A model generated the notes under the pieces. The model was not told the origin of the DNA. It searched no databases and saw nothing but the letters and a program-made list of their open reading frames with translations. A stretch of 64,000 bases of DNA from Xenorhabdus indica (GTDB lineage: Bacteria > Pseudomonadota > Gammaproteobacteria > Enterobacterales > Enterobacteriaceae), in the NCBI RefSeq assembly GCF_014467235.1, contig NZ_NKHP01000010.1, forward strand, positions 62,001 through 126,000. Reading direction: 5' to 3'. Shown here one piece after another: positions 30,246 to 40,559 of the stretch. The position numbers and the translations under genes are program-made. The first letter of the stretch is position 1, and the number at the start of each line of letters is the position of its first letter.

Positions 30246-30944
30246 CTAGTTAAGCTGCGTTTTGGATTTCATTTCTGCCATTGTGGGCTTGGCATTGTTT
30301 AAATAAAGATTTAGCCCATTAGCTCGAAGATGGCAGGCAGCGCACTCACCACAACCATCACCCTGTATTCCGTTATAACAAGTGAGAGTTTGAGTGCGAA
30401 CAAAATCCAGTTTCTGGTAATAATCAGCTAATGCCCAGGTTTCCGCTTTGTTCAGCCACATTAATGGAGTTTCAAAGCGGATATCTCTGGCGATACCGAG
30501 ACAAACAGCATTATTCAGGGATTTGACAAACTCATCGCGACAATCGGGATAGCCGGAAAAATCAGTTTCACAAACACCGGTGATAACGGTTTCAGCCTCA
30601 ATCTGATATGCGTAAATCGCTGCCAGAGTTAAAAACAAAATATTACGACCGGGAACAAAAGTATTCGGTAGGCCACTTTTTTCGCTTTCACTGAAATCTG
30701 GTACGGGAATGTTATCTCTTGTCAGGCTGCTGATAGCAAGCTCATTTAATAAAGTAACATCAAGTACTTTATGGGCAGCCGCTCCCAGCTCTTTACTGAT
30801 ACGGCTGGCAACATCAATTTCAGCTCGGTGGCGTTGACCATAGTCAAAAGTAATACAGTGAACTTCATCATATTGGTGAAGTGCTTGAATTAAACAAGTG
30901 GTGGAATCTTGTCCACCACTGAATACAACAACAGCTCGTTTCAT
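30246..30944 (-). CDS. queC: 7-cyano-7-deazaguanine synthase QueC
   Basis: QueC converts 7-carboxy-7-deazaguanine to preQ0 with ATP and ammonia, a step in queuosine synthesis. The 232-residue protein has the PP-loop SGGQDS at residues 9-14 and a C-terminal zinc site [19 protein letters not shown] with four cysteines. The start is 32 bases after the stop of the cysteine-lyase-like gene, so the two may be cotranscribed, an arrangement not seen in E. coli, where ybaE lies next to queC. Confidence 0.96.
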   Translation of the reverse strand: MKRAVVVFSGGQDSTTCLIQALHQYDEVHCITFDYGQRHRAEIDVASRISKELGAAAHKVLDVTLLNELAISSLTRDNIPVPDFSESEKSGLPNTFVPGRNILFLTLAAIYAYQIEAETVITGVCETDFSGYPDCRDEFVKSLNNAVCLGIARDIRFETPLMWLNKAETWALADYYQKLDFVRTQTLTCYNGIQGDGCGECAACHLRANGLNLYLNNAKPTMAEMKSKTQLN

Positions 30945-30976
30945 GATACCTACCTCTTTAAATTGAAGGAGATATG

Positions 30977-32029
30977 TTACTCATAACTATTGAGTTTGGG
31001 TAGTTGCGTGAGATATAGCGTGATGTCACCGATATTATTTTTGACCCATTCTGGGTTGTAATAAGTATCAAGGTAACGCTCCCCGCTATCACATAACAAT
31101 GTCACGATTGAACCCTGCTGGTTGTTGTCATGCATTTGTTTGGCTAGTTGCAAAGCTCCCCAGACATTGGTTCCTGTTGATGCTCCCGTTTTTTTTCCAA
31201 TGAGCTTTTCGAGCCAGTAGATGGTGGCAATCGAAGCACAATCAGGAACTTGGAACATATCATTGATAACATGAGGTATAAAAGATGGTTCGGCACGCGG
31301 ACGCCCGATACCTTCGATTTTACTGCTTGTATTTTTGCGTATTTGTCTGCAATTTTGGTGATAGCAGTCGTAGAAAACGGAGTTCTCAGGATCAACAACA
31401 ATGAGTTTAGTGTTATATCCTTGATAACGCATATAACGGCCAAGTGTTGCGGACGTTCCGCCAGTCCCTGCACTCATGACAATATAAGTTGGCTCAGGGA
31501 AGGGTTCTAATTCCATTTGACGGAAAATGCTTTCTGCAATGTTATTGTTGCCCCGCCAGTCAGTGGCTCGTTCAGCATAAGTGAATTGATCCATATAATG
31601 ACCATTCAGTTCTTTTGCCAGGTGTTCTGATTCTTCATAAATCTGGGCTGAATGTTCTACAAAATGGCATTTACCGCCGTAAAATTCGATTTCCTGAATT
31701 TTGCGTTTAGCAGTACAAGCGGGCATCACTGCAATAAAAGGCAAGCCAAGTAAACGAGCAAAATAGGCTTCAGAAACAGCAGTACTACCGGATGAGGCTT
31801 CAATAATAGGAGTTCCTTCATCTATCCAACCATTACTGAGTGCATAAAGGAAAAGGGAACGTGCAAGTCGGTGTTTAAGACTACCAGTGGGATGAGTGCT
31901 TTCGTCTTTGAGATACAGATGGACTTCAGGAAACATGGGGAGGTTGAGTTTAATCAGATGCGTATCAGCACTGCGTTGATAATCAGCTTGAATAGATTTT
32001 ATGGCATTGGTAGCCCATAAAGACGACAT
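30977..32029 (-). CDS. PLP-dependent cysteine synthase-family protein, putative L-cysteine desulfhydrase
   Basis: The 350-residue product belongs to the fold-type II PLP family: [11 protein letters not shown] holds the PLP-binding lysine (about Lys52), [12 protein letters not shown] the substrate loop, and [17 protein letters not shown] the phosphate-binding glycine loop. The overall pattern resembles Cds1-type cysteine desulfhydrases more than biosynthetic CysK/CysM. Breakdown of L-cysteine to pyruvate, ammonia and sulfide is therefore the likely role, inferred from family and context: it is divergent from decR, whose E. coli homologue senses cysteine. The ATG at 32029 was chosen over 32053 because the product aligns from [13 protein letters not shown]. 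Confidence 0.78.
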   Translation of the reverse strand: MSSLWATNAIKSIQADYQRSADTHLIKLNLPMFPEVHLYLKDESTHPTGSLKHRLARSLFLYALSNGWIDEGTPIIEASSGSTAVSEAYFARLLGLPFIAVMPACTAKRKIQEIEFYGGKCHFVEHSAQIYEESEHLAKELNGHYMDQFTYAERATDWRGNNNIAESIFRQMELEPFPEPTYIVMSAGTGGTSATLGRYMRYQGYNTKLIVVDPENSVFYDCYHQNCRQIRKNTSSKIEGIGRPRAEPSFIPHVINDMFQVPDCASIATIYWLEKLIGKKTGASTGTNVWGALQLAKQMHDNNQQGSIVTLLCDSGERYLDTYYNPEWVKNNIGDITLYLTQLPKLNSYE

Positions 32030-32079
32030 AAATTGACCCCAGATAAAATACATTTTTGACGTATATATTACTCTTACAT

Positions 32080-32107
32080 TCAGAGAAATAGATTGTTATT
32101 TTTCTGA
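32080..32107. promoter_or_regulatory. Operator-like dyad between decR and the cysteine-lyase gene
   Basis: TCAGAGAAATA and TATTTTTCTGA are inverted repeats (10 of 11 match) separated by six bases. It sits in the 121-base divergent gap, 50 bases from each start codon. A DecR/Lrp-type operator is a reasonable guess; Lrp-family sites are AT-rich dyads of this kind. Confidence 0.55.
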
Positions 32108-32150
32108 TATTGCGTTCTATTTTTAGGAAATATTTCTACAGGATATAGGT

Positions 32151-32612
32151 ATGTTAGATAAAACAGACCGTAAGCTACTAGAGCTGCTCCAACAGGATTG
32201 TAGTTTGTCCTTAAATGCGTTGGCAGAAGCCGTTAATTTGACATCTACACCGTGCTGGAAGCGTCTTAAACGGCTTGAAGATGAAGGATATATTGTTGGA
32301 AAAGTTGCGTTACTTAATGGTGAAAAACTAGGGTTAGGTTTGACTGTAATTGTGATGATAAAAACTCAACAGCACAGTAGTGAATGGTATGAACAGTTTG
32401 TTTCTTTTGTTAAAGAGATGCCGGAAGTCTTAACATTCTATCGTATGGCAGGGGAATATGATTATTTAATGCACGTAGAAGTTGTTGATATGAAAAGTTA
32501 TGATCATTTCTACAAACGCATGGTTAATGGGATACCTGGTTTGATTGATGTAACATCAAACTTTGCAATGGAAAAAATAAAATATACAACGGCGTTACCC
32601 ATACCAGATTAG
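32151..32612 (+). CDS. decR: Lrp/AsnC-family cysteine-responsive regulator DecR
   Basis: DecR (YbaO, also called CyuR) activates cysteine detoxification genes in E. coli. The 153-residue product has an N-terminal winged helix ([47 protein letters not shown]) and a C-terminal RAM ligand-binding domain ([23 protein letters not shown]). It is divergent from a cysteine-lyase-like gene, which is a probable direct target. mdlA follows after 67 bases on the same strand with no hairpin in between. Confidence 0.9.
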   Translation: MLDKTDRKLLELLQQDCSLSLNALAEAVNLTSTPCWKRLKRLEDEGYIVGKVALLNGEKLGLGLTVIVMIKTQQHSSEWYEQFVSFVKEMPEVLTFYRMAGEYDYLMHVEVVDMKSYDHFYKRMVNGIPGLIDVTSNFAMEKIKYTTALPIPD

Positions 32613-32679
32613 ATAATTATTCAAATCTCTTTGGTGAAGTGGTCGCCGATCCTTTCATTTTTACCTCGGGAATAGGTTT

Positions 32680-34428
32680 GTGAGATTATTTTCTCAGTTA
32701 AGTTGGTATTTTTTCAGTGAATGGCGTCGCTATTTAGGTGCTGTCATTTTTCTGGTGATGATTGCGATATTACAATTAATTCCCCCTCGTTTGGTTGGAA
32801 TTATTGTTGATGGCATCAGCGCAAAAACAATGTCATCCAGTCAATTATTGATGTGGATAAGCGTTATGCTCATCATTGCACTGGCCATATATGGTCTACG
32901 GTACGTTTGGCGGGTATGGCTATTTGGTGCTTCTAATCGATTAGCTGTTAAGTTGCGCAGTGATTTCTATCAGAGATTGAGCAGCCAAGATCCTGAATTC
33001 TATTTACGTCATAGAACAGGGGATTTAATCGCCCGGGCAACCAATGATGTTGATAGAGTTGTTTTTGCTGCAGGTGAGGGAGTACTTACTTTAGTTGATG
33101 CCTTAGTAATGGGATGTGCTGTACTTATTGTGATGAGTGTGGAGATCAGTTGGCAATTGACATTATTATCACTGTTACCTATGCCTATTATGGCGTTAGT
33201 GATTAAACGATATGGCCAACAACTTCACCATCGTTTCAAGTTGGCTCAAGGCGCATTTTCTACGCTTAATAACCACGCTCAGGAAAGCTTGACCAGTATT
33301 CGAATGATAAAGGCTTTTGGGCTGGAAGAACTACAATCCAGCCAGTTCGAAGAAGTAGCCACTGAGGCAGGACGTAAAAATATGCGTGTTGCACGTGTGG
33401 ATGCACGCTTTGACCCTACTATCTTCATTGCTATTGCGCTTGCAAATTTATTGGCTGTTGGTGGTGGAAGTTGGATGGTTGTGAATGGTTCTCTGACATT
33501 AGGAGAGTTGACCAGCTTTGTCATGTACTTGGGGCTAATGATTTGGCCTATGCTAGCGCTAGCATGGATGTTCAATATTGTTGAGCGTGGTAGTGCGGCA
33601 TATACACGGATCCGTAGCTTATTACAGGAGCCTCTGGTGATTGAGGATGGTTCACACTCTTTATCTGCTGAACGCGGGACACTGATAGCAAATATCAACT
33701 CCTTTGTTTATCCAAAGCATAGTGTACCTGTTCTTCGAGATATTCGTTTTCAGTTACTACCGGGTCAATTATTGGGAATTTGTGGTCCGACGGGGTCAGG
33801 AAAAAGTACGTTGCTTGCTTTATTGCAACGCCAGTTTGATATCGCTGATGGCGAAATACTGTTTCAATCCCGCAATGTTTCTACACTCAGGCTGGAAGAA
33901 TGGCGATCACGATTGGCGGTTGTGAATCAGACTCCTTTTCTATTTTCGGATACAGTTGCAGGGAATATTGCCTTAGGGTGTCCTGATGCTACTCAAGAAC
34001 AAATCGAAGAAGTAGCCCGTCTGGCGAATGTGCATGATGATATTTTGCAGTTACCACAAGGTTATCAAACCGAAGTCGGAGAGCGTGGAGTGATGCTTTC
34101 TGGTGGGCAAAAACAACGTATTTCTATAGCAAGAGCATTGCTATTAGATGCAGAGATTCTAATCCTGGATGATGCGCTTTCTGCTGTAGATGGTCAGACT
34201 GAGCACCGTATCATGAAAAATCTCAGCCAATGGCGGCAGCAACGTACTGTTATTATTAGTGCACATAGATTATCAGCTTTAGTAGAAGCAGATAATGTTT
34301 TGGTGATGCAAAATGGTGCGATTTCTCAGCAGGGGCAGCATAAACGGCTTATTGCGCAATCTGGTTGGTATTCAGATATGTACCATTACCAACAACTTGA
34401 AGCCGCATTGGATGGTCAATATGAGTAA
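32680..34428 (+). CDS. mdlA: ABC exporter half-transporter MdlA
   Basis: MdlA and MdlB form a heterodimeric type-IV ABC exporter of unknown substrate. The 582-residue chain has six membrane helices (about 15-300) followed by an ATPase domain with Walker [10 protein letters not shown], signature LSGGQKQ, Walker B LILDDA (Asp rather than Glu as the catalytic carboxylate) and switch His in SAHRLSAL. The start is GTG ([11 protein letters not shown]), aligned with E. coli. Its last eight bases overlap the mdlB start, so translation is coupled. Confidence 0.94.
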   Translation: MRLFSQLSWYFFSEWRRYLGAVIFLVMIAILQLIPPRLVGIIVDGISAKTMSSSQLLMWISVMLIIALAIYGLRYVWRVWLFGASNRLAVKLRSDFYQRLSSQDPEFYLRHRTGDLIARATNDVDRVVFAAGEGVLTLVDALVMGCAVLIVMSVEISWQLTLLSLLPMPIMALVIKRYGQQLHHRFKLAQGAFSTLNNHAQESLTSIRMIKAFGLEELQSSQFEEVATEAGRKNMRVARVDARFDPTIFIAIALANLLAVGGGSWMVVNGSLTLGELTSFVMYLGLMIWPMLALAWMFNIVERGSAAYTRIRSLLQEPLVIEDGSHSLSAERGTLIANINSFVYPKHSVPVLRDIRFQLLPGQLLGICGPTGSGKSTLLALLQRQFDIADGEILFQSRNVSTLRLEEWRSRLAVVNQTPFLFSDTVAGNIALGCPDATQEQIEEVARLANVHDDILQLPQGYQTEVGERGVMLSGGQKQRISIARALLLDAEILILDDALSAVDGQTEHRIMKNLSQWRQQRTVIISAHRLSALVEADNVLVMQNGAISQQGQHKRLIAQSGWYSDMYHYQQLEAALDGQYE

Positions 34429-36205
34429 TACTGATATGGAGAAGTCTAATACGCGTAATTTTTGGTCATCGTTAAAACGCCTGTTGGTTTACAGTAAAAA
34501 CTACCGTAAGCCAATTGGTCTGGCTGTATTGATGTTATGGATTGCTGCATTGGCTGAAGTTAGTGGCCCGATGATTATCAGTTATTTTATCGATAACATA
34601 GTTTCAACGGGCAATCTTCCACTTGATGTTGTTAGTGGTCTTGCGGTTGTGTTTTTGATATTACAGTTAGTGGCGGCTGCTTTACATTATTTCCAGTCTT
34701 TGTTGTTTAATCAGGCATCTATTGGCGTTATACAGCAGATCAGGACGGATGTCATGGATTCAGCACTACGCCAGCCTCTGAGTACTTTCGATAACCAACC
34801 TGTTGGGCAATTAATATCTCGTGTGACGAATGATACTGAGGTCATTAAAGATCTATTTGTGAATGTCATCCCAACAGTTTTTCGTAGTGTTGCGCTAATT
34901 GGGGCAATGTTGATAGCAATGTTCTTTTTGGATTGGCGTATGGCATGTGTTGCACTGACGATCTTTCCTGCTGTTTTTCTTGTGATGATAATTTACCAGC
35001 GTTTTAGTACACCGATTATTCGACGAGTTCGTGTGTATCTTGCTGATATTAACAATGTTTTTAATGAGGCTATTAATGGCATGGCTGTCATTCAGCAATT
35101 TCGTCAGCAAGCGCGCTTTGGTGAGAAATTGTTTGCCATTAATCGGGCTCACTATCAGGCGCGTATGCAGGCATTACGATTGGATGGCATTCTGTTAAGG
35201 CCTTTATTGAGCCTGTTTTCTACCGCAGTGTTGTGTGGTCTACTGCTACTGTTTGGCTTTCAGGGAACAGATTTTATTGGGGTTGGTGTATTGTATGCAT
35301 TCATTAGTTATCTGGGACGCCTAAATGAACCATTGATTGAGCTGACAGCTCAACAATCCTTATTACAGCAAGCCGTGGTCTCAGGCGAACGGGTTTTTGA
35401 GTTAATGGATAGTCCACAGCAACAGTACGGTGTTGATCAACAAGCTTTGACGAGTGGTAGAATTGATGTCGAAAACTTAAGCTTTTCCTATCGTAATGAC
35501 AAAGTTGTGTTACATAATATCAATCTGCATGTACCGTCACGGGGCTTTATCGCGCTTGTTGGGCATACAGGGAGTGGCAAAAGTACGTTAGCCAATTTGC
35601 TGATGGGGTATTACCCATGGCAAAACGGTGACATTTATCTTGATGGACGATCCGTGTCTTCTTTCTCTCATACTGTCTTGCGTAATGGTGTAGCAATGGT
35701 TCAACAAGATCCAGTCGTCTTAGCTGCCTCATTCTTCGATAATATTACATTAGGGCGAGATATTAGTGAGGAAAAAGTTTGGCAGGTTCTGGAAGTTGTA
35801 CAACTGGCTGAGTTTGTTCGCAAGTTACCGGGTGGGATAAATTCAAGATTGGGAGAACAAGGAAATACTCTTTCTGCCGGACAAAAACAGCTTTTGGCAA
35901 TGGCACGGGTTTTGGTGCAAACACCGCAAATTCTGATTTTGGATGAGGCGACAGCGAATATTGATTCGGGAACAGAACAATCGGTGCAACAAGCGCTACG
36001 GATGATCCGAAAACATACAACATTAGTGGTTATAGCTCACCGCCTTTCAACGATTGTTGAGGCTGATTCTATATTCGTGCTGCATCGTGGTGCAATTGTA
36101 GAGCAAGGTCAGCATCAACAGCTATTGGCAAGGCGTGGCCGCTATTACCAGATGTACCAGCTTCAACAGGTTGGTGAAACCTTAAATGAACCGCTGCACA
36201 TTTAG
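34421..36205 (+). CDS. mdlB: ABC exporter half-transporter MdlB
   Basis: Second half of the MdlAB exporter, 594 residues: six membrane helices, then Walker [10 protein letters not shown], signature LSAGQKQ, Walker B LILDEA with the catalytic Glu, and switch His in IAHRLSTI. With mdlA's Asp it gives one canonical and one less active ATP site. The ATG at 34421 overlaps the mdlA stop (ATGAGTAA); an upstream in-frame ATG at 34313 lies well inside mdlA and is rejected. The stop codon is inside an NtrC-like palindrome serving glnK. Confidence 0.94.
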   Translation: MSNTDMEKSNTRNFWSSLKRLLVYSKNYRKPIGLAVLMLWIAALAEVSGPMIISYFIDNIVSTGNLPLDVVSGLAVVFLILQLVAAALHYFQSLLFNQASIGVIQQIRTDVMDSALRQPLSTFDNQPVGQLISRVTNDTEVIKDLFVNVIPTVFRSVALIGAMLIAMFFLDWRMACVALTIFPAVFLVMIIYQRFSTPIIRRVRVYLADINNVFNEAINGMAVIQQFRQQARFGEKLFAINRAHYQARMQALRLDGILLRPLLSLFSTAVLCGLLLLFGFQGTDFIGVGVLYAFISYLGRLNEPLIELTAQQSLLQQAVVSGERVFELMDSPQQQYGVDQQALTSGRIDVENLSFSYRNDKVVLHNINLHVPSRGFIALVGHTGSGKSTLANLLMGYYPWQNGDIYLDGRSVSSFSHTVLRNGVAMVQQDPVVLAASFFDNITLGRDISEEKVWQVLEVVQLAEFVRKLPGGINSRLGEQGNTLSAGQKQLLAMARVLVQTPQILILDEATANIDSGTEQSVQQALRMIRKHTTLVVIAHRLSTIVEADSIFVLHRGAIVEQGQHQQLLARRGRYYQMYQLQQVGETLNEPLHI

Positions 36206-36211
36206 TGTGCA
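36195..36211. promoter_or_regulatory. NtrC-like binding site upstream of glnK
   Basis: TGCACATTTAGTGTGCA contains GCAC-N7-GTGC, the NtrC consensus spacing. It overlaps the mdlB stop codon and lies about 110 bases upstream of the sigma54 promoter, a normal enhancer distance. Confidence 0.65.
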
Positions 36212-36305
36212 TATCGGGAGTGATTGAAAAGGTTACTCCCTGTCTTATATTTCCTATCTATACGAATTCTTTGTAACGATTTGATTAAAAACATTTTTAA
36301 ATTCT

Positions 36306-36321
36306 TGGCACTCCCTTTGCA
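36306..36321 (+). promoter_or_regulatory. Sigma54 promoter of glnK-amtB
   Basis: TGGCACTCCCTTTGCA is a perfect match to the sigma54 consensus TGGCAC-N5-TTGCA (-24/-12). The start would be near 36332, giving a leader of about 53 bases before the glnK ATG. Confidence 0.93.
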
Positions 36322-36384
36322 AATATCTTTGTAATGCGTTTCTACAAATATCATTTTACAAATACAGATAAAGACGGGGGGAGT

Positions 36385-36723
36385 ATGAAATTGATCACTA
36401 CCATCATTAAGCCTTTTAAATTAGAAGAAGTACGGGAAGCTCTTTCTGATATTGGTATACAAGGCATGACTGTTACAGAAGTAAAGGGATTTGGGCGTCA
36501 AAAAGGTCATTCAGAGCTTTACCGAGGAGCTGAATACAGTGTCAATTTCTTGCCCAAAGTAAAAATTGATATTGCTACTTATGATGAACGAGTGGAAGAA
36601 ATCATTCATGTTATAAAACAAACTGCTTTCACTGGGAAAATGGGCGATGGCAAGATTTTTGTCTTTGAATTACAGCATGCTGTCAGGATCAGGACAGATG
36701 AAACGAATGATGCAGCACTGTGA
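36385..36723 (+). CDS. glnK: Nitrogen regulatory PII protein GlnK
   Basis: GlnK is a trimeric PII signal protein that blocks AmtB when nitrogen is plentiful and is uridylylated on Tyr51 by GlnD under limitation. The 112-residue product has the T-loop GHSELYRGAEYSVNFLPK with Tyr51, and the PII signatures at KIDIATYDERVEEIIHVI and GKIFVFELQHAVRIRT. The ATG at 36385 after GGGGGGAG gives MKLITTIIKPFKLEEV; an in-frame ATG at 36334 sits almost at the predicted transcription start and is rejected. It is 15 bases before amtB. Confidence 0.96.
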   Translation: MKLITTIIKPFKLEEVREALSDIGIQGMTVTEVKGFGRQKGHSELYRGAEYSVNFLPKVKIDIATYDERVEEIIHVIKQTAFTGKMGDGKIFVFELQHAVRIRTDETNDAAL

Positions 36724-36738
36724 ATGGGGAGGTGAAAA

Positions 36739-38019
36739 ATGAGAAAACAATGGTTTGCTGTTATCAGCATCATAGCAGGTGTACCTTCTTGCGCTTTTGC
36801 TGCGGGAAACTCGGTTGATAAAGCTGATACGGTATTCATGCTGATAAATACGATTCTTGTGATTTTTATGACGATACCCGGTATTGCTTTATTTTATGGC
36901 GGGTTGTTGCGTCGTAAGAATGTTTTGTCATTGATGTCACAAGTAATTGTAAGTTTTTCACTTGTTTGTGTGCTTTGGGTTATTTATGGATATAGCTTGG
37001 CTTTTGAGACGGGAAACCCTTTCTTTGGGGGATTAAAGCAAGTCATGTTGAAAAACATATCCATTACTGATTTAAGTGGCAGTTTTTATCAATTGATTTA
37101 TGTCGTTTTTCAGGGCGCTTTTGGTTGTATCACTGTAGCTTTGGTTGTTGGGGCTTTGTGTGAAAGAGTCCGTTTTTCTGCCTTATTGATTTTCATTGTC
37201 TTGTGGTTTACTGCTTCCTATATTCCTATGGCTCATATGGTATGGGGCGGTGGTTGGCTGGCTCAGGACGGTGCATTGGATTTTGCAGGTGGAACTGTTG
37301 TACATATTAATGCTGCGGTTGCAGGTTTAGTTGGTGCTTACTTACTGGGTAAGCGTTCAGGATTTGGTAAGGAAGCTTTTAAACCACATAACTTACCCAT
37401 GACGTTTATTGGCACAGCAGTTCTTTACATTGGCTGGTTTGGTTTCAATGTTGGCTCTGCGGGAGCCGTGAATGCTATTGCTGCTTTGGCACTAGTGAAC
37501 ACAATGGTAGCAACATCGGGGGCAGTACTGTCATGGATTTCTTCTGAATGGTTATTACGCGATAAGCCTTCTCTTTTAGGTGCATGTTCTGGTTGTATTG
37601 CCGGACTGGTTGCTATCACTCCTGCTGCCGCAACAGTTGGCATTGGAGGAGCTCTGGTAATTGGTGTGATTGCCGGGATCACTGGTTTGTGGGGAGTAGT
37701 GGTATTAAAACGTTGGTTGCGTGTTGATGATGTTTGTGATGTCTTCGGCGTTCATGGCGTATGCGGTATTGTTGGTTGTTTATTAACAAGTATTTTTACT
37801 GCTTCTGCTTTGGGGGGAACCGGATTTGTGGAAGGAATGACTATGCTAAGGCAATTTGGCATACAGGTTATCAGTATATTGGTGTGTGTTGTTTGGTCAG
37901 CCGTAACTGCTTATTTCTCATTCAAAATTGCTGACCTTGCGGTTGGGTTGCGTATTAGCGTTGAATCAGAAAGAGAGGGGTTGGATATTACTTCACACGG
38001 AGAAAGTGCCTACAACTGA
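36739..38019 (+). CDS. amtB: Ammonium transporter AmtB
   Basis: AmtB is the trimeric inner-membrane ammonium channel, gated by GlnK. The 426-residue precursor has a cleaved signal peptide (MRKQWFAVISIIAGVPSCAFA), 11 membrane helices, and the pore histidines in AHMVWGGGWL and FGVHGVCGIVGC. The family signature DFAGGTVVHINAAVAGLVGAYLLG is present. The cytoplasmic tail ends SHGESAYN as in E. coli. Cotranscribed with glnK from a sigma54 promoter; convergent with tesB. Confidence 0.97.
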   Translation: MRKQWFAVISIIAGVPSCAFAAGNSVDKADTVFMLINTILVIFMTIPGIALFYGGLLRRKNVLSLMSQVIVSFSLVCVLWVIYGYSLAFETGNPFFGGLKQVMLKNISITDLSGSFYQLIYVVFQGAFGCITVALVVGALCERVRFSALLIFIVLWFTASYIPMAHMVWGGGWLAQDGALDFAGGTVVHINAAVAGLVGAYLLGKRSGFGKEAFKPHNLPMTFIGTAVLYIGWFGFNVGSAGAVNAIAALALVNTMVATSGAVLSWISSEWLLRDKPSLLGACSGCIAGLVAITPAAATVGIGGALVIGVIAGITGLWGVVVLKRWLRVDDVCDVFGVHGVCGIVGCLLTSIFTASALGGTGFVEGMTMLRQFGIQVISILVCVVWSAVTAYFSFKIADLAVGLRISVESEREGLDITSHGESAYN

Positions 38020-38089
38020 TCAATTTGTTTAAATATTCACCTTTCCATTTTTTGTTTTGTTGACGATGTTAGCCTGTTCTCAAAACATC

Positions 38090-38116
38090 CCAGGGCATAG
38101 TTTATCTATGCTCTGG
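38090..38116. terminator. Hairpin between convergent amtB and tesB
   Basis: CCAGGGCATAG and CTATGCTCTGG form an 11-bp stem (one G-U) with a TTTAT loop. The CATAGTTTATCTATGCT core resembles the centre of the dispersed repeats in this window. Confidence 0.65.
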
Positions 38117-38141
38117 AGTTTCTATATTGAGTATATTTTCT

Positions 38142-39011
38142 TCATTGGGTATGTTTTCGCTTACGGATCACACCCTCCTGAGCAGCAGAGGCAATAAGTA
38201 GACCTTCACGGTTATAAATATGACCACGAACAAAGCCACGACCTCCTGATGCTGAGGGGCTCTCAATTGCATAAAGTAGCCAGTCATCCATCCTAAATGG
38301 GCGGTGATACCACATAGAGTGATCAATAGTGGCAACTTGAATACCTTTCTCCATAAAATGAACACCATGAGGTTGTAATGATGTAGGTAAAAAATTTAAA
38401 TCTGAGGCGTAGCCTAGCAGACAATAGTGAATAAAGAGTTCTTCCGGCAGTTTGCCATTGCTACGAAACCAGACATAATGAATGGGCTCTTCTGATGAAT
38501 TATTAATAGAACTATGGAAATTAATAGGTCTTATTTCTAACGGGGGAGAAGCTGAAAACACACTTTTCAGTTTGTCAGGAAGTTGATGAGAGATATTTTT
38601 AATTATTTCTTGTTGAGGTGCTAACATTTCAGGAGGAGGAACCTTTGGCATCGAACCCTGGTGTTCAAAACCTTCTTCATGAGCCTGAAAAGAAGCTGTC
38701 ATATAAAAAATAGGGTGGCCATTTTGTATAGCACTGATTCGGCGGGCACTGAAACTGGCTCCATCACGTAATATTTCAACATCGTAAATAATTGGTTTAT
38801 GACTATCACCTGGTCGGAGAAAATAGCTGTGGAAGGAGTTCAGTATGCGCTCATCTGCAACAGTCTGCTTTGCTGCATATAGAGATTGACCGATAACTTG
38901 CCCACCAAAAACTTGAGGAAATCCCAAATCTTCACTTTGTCCCCGATAAATTCCTTCTTCGATCTTTTCCAGATGCATCAGGTTGATTAAATTTTGCAAT
39001 GCCTGACTCAT
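38142..39011 (-). CDS. tesB: Acyl-CoA thioesterase II
   Basis: TesB hydrolyses medium- to long-chain acyl-CoAs; it is a double hot-dog protein. The 289-residue product has the family N-terminus [37 protein letters not shown] and, in the second domain, the conserved [25 protein letters not shown] with the catalytic Asp. Length is close to the 286 residues of E. coli. Alone on the minus strand; upstream of it begins the gene-poor region. Confidence 0.95.
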   Translation of the reverse strand: MSQALQNLINLMHLEKIEEGIYRGQSEDLGFPQVFGGQVIGQSLYAAKQTVADERILNSFHSYFLRPGDSHKPIIYDVEILRDGASFSARRISAIQNGHPIFYMTASFQAHEEGFEHQGSMPKVPPPEMLAPQQEIIKNISHQLPDKLKSVFSASPPLEIRPINFHSSINNSSEEPIHYVWFRSNGKLPEELFIHYCLLGYASDLNFLPTSLQPHGVHFMEKGIQVATIDHSMWYHRPFRMDDWLLYAIESPSASGGRGFVRGHIYNREGLLIASAAQEGVIRKRKHTQ

Positions 39012-39049
39012 AATGTGCCCTTATTTTTGTAATATTAGGTAACTCTTTA

Positions 39050-39209
39050 TATACCCGTCGTATTTCAAGCTTGCATCTTTGTTGGCTTCACTCGCTCCCC
39101 CCAGTCACAGAACTTATCTATGCTCCAGCCTCTCACCGAAGGCTAGCCTTTGGCTGAACAAATTCGTTCTCTTGCCCGTCGTGATGCATTTTGAAATCCA
39201 TAGGGTATA
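39050..39209 (+). repeat. Dispersed palindromic repeat, copy B
   Basis: A 160-bp element from TATACCC to GGGTATA. It shares TTTCAAG, a GTCACAG...TTATCTATGCTCC core, ATTCGTTCTCTTGCC and TGCATTTTGAAATC with copies A and C. It contains no reading frame of note and lies 38 bases upstream of tesB. Confidence 0.72.
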
Positions 39210-40010
39210 AAACAATAATATATTAATTTCTGATAGTGTGTTTTATTTTATGAGGAAAATAAAAAATCCATTTAATCTGTAAATTTTTTCTTTATGTTTT
39301 CATCAGGAAATGAAAGAGAGTGTTATTAATTTTATCAATTCCTATTAAAGGATACGATAAGTATTAAGGTTTATTCTTATGTATTGATTTTTATGGCTAT
39401 TTTTGTTTTTTTATCAGAATTTTGAGGGTAAGTGACATGATGATTGACATGAGTATATTTTGAGAGATTTCATAAATTTCATTACATCATTTTAAATTGA
39501 TATCTTGGCTACCGAATGTGTTTATTGATTATCATGTTTGTTAGTTGTTCCAGTCATTTTTATTGATTAGATATTTAGGTTAATAGCTGTTTAGATGTGA
39601 TTAAACACAAATTTTTAAGCGCAATTCTTTAAACAACCATCTTTCAAACATGATGTTGATTAAATATATTTAAATAGAAAAGTATTAATGATCTATCTTA
39701 TTAAACTATTTTATTTGTTATTTTTGTTAGGAATACGATTGTAACTCTTATGTATTAGTGCTTAAAGGATAGCATCTCTATTCTGGTTCTGATATTGAGT
39801 TTGTAATTAACTTGATGGTAATGATACTTAATCAAATGAATAGGTCTTGGTTTCATGAGGCTTGAGTTGTTTTGTTATTATATTTGAACAAATTGTCAGT
39901 GATGATATGAATCCATCTATAAGCTGTAGGCTGTTTTGTGTGTTAAAACAACTTTTTTGAAGATTTACCTATCATTGTGGGTAATAAATGGACATTTAAA
40001 TTGGAGTGGC

Positions 40011-40039
40011 TTGCTATTTGAGATTGTATGAAAGATAAT
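40011..40039 (+). promoter_or_regulatory. Predicted promoter of ffs
   Basis: TTGCTA and GATAAT are spaced by 17 bases, followed by a GC-rich AGCCGCCGC discriminator, the stable-RNA type. It implies a 5' leader of about 27 bases before mature 4.5S RNA; the E. coli precursor likewise has a leader removed by RNase P. Confidence 0.65.
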
Positions 40040-40073
40040 AGCCGCCGCTTTGGAGTTTGAAGCTAACGTCAAT

Positions 40074-40187
40074 GGGGGCTCTATTGGTTCTCCCGCAATG
40101 CTAACTTGTTAACTTGGTCAGGTCTGGAAAGAAGCAGCCATAGCAGGGGATGTGTGTGCTGGGATGTCGCTGGTAGAGCCCTCACCC
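40074..40187 (+). ncRNA. ffs: 4.5S RNA (signal recognition particle RNA)
   Basis: The 114-base sequence aligns with E. coli 4.5S RNA end to end: 5' GGGGGCTCT, the TTGGTTCTCCCGCAA stretch, the Ffh-binding helix 8 with a GGAA tetraloop (GGTCAGGTCTGGAAAGAAGC), the GTGTGCTGGGATGTCGCTGG return strand and 3' CCCTCACCC. With Ffh it forms the particle that targets inner-membrane proteins to FtsY and SecYEG. The pair closing the GGAA tetraloop is U-A instead of E. coli C-G, a compensatory change that keeps the stem. Confidence 0.96.
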
Positions 40188-40309
40188 ATTTTCAAGATGC
40201 GGTTTTTAGCCTACCATTTTTAACCCACAGTTAGTTTACATATCACCCAATATATGGGGAGCCGATAATAATTACCGGCTTTCACTACTTCCTATCTGAT
40301 CACAGCAGC

Positions 40310-40513
40310 TTAGCGGACAAATTTCCAAACAGATGACGGGATTTTATCATAGAGTTTATTCATGGTTAGTTCAGCCAAGCGGTGATCAGCGGCGGAATAG
40401 AACAATTCTAGTTCATCGTCCGAAAGCTCATATTTATTTTTCTCAATTACACGTTCCAGTGTTTCAATAGAAGTGCATTTTCTCAAACGCATCAGATAGT
40501 CAGTTTTAGTCAT
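40310..40513 (-). CDS. hha: Haemolysin expression modulator Hha/YmoA
   Basis: Hha is a small H-NS partner that strengthens silencing of horizontally acquired and thermoregulated genes. The 67-residue product starts [35 protein letters not shown] and ends [15 protein letters not shown]; it is five residues shorter at the N-terminus than E. coli Hha and equals Yersinia YmoA in length. It lies 46 bases after tomB on the same strand, the usual toxin-antitoxin-like arrangement tomB-hha. Confidence 0.96.
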   Translation of the reverse strand: MTKTDYLMRLRKCTSIETLERVIEKNKYELSDDELELFYSAADHRLAELTMNKLYDKIPSSVWKFVR

Positions 40514-40559
40514 AATCGCCTTATCTTATTTGGTATAAAAATAGTTAGGAATATATTTA

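Larger units (their letters stand above)
39012..40073. other. AT-rich gene-poor region between tesB and ffs
   Basis: More than 1 kb without a supported gene. It contains the dispersed repeat copy B (39050-39209) and, at its right end, the ffs promoter. In E. coli ybaY and ybaZ occupy this place. The remaining 39210-40000 has only frames of under about 20 codons without ribosome binding sites. A small RNA cannot be excluded, but I see no strong hairpin with U tract. Confidence 0.6.

Noticed and set aside
39210..40010. Small peptide genes in the AT-rich gap
   Set aside because: Only frames of roughly 8-16 codons were seen, without ribosome binding sites.
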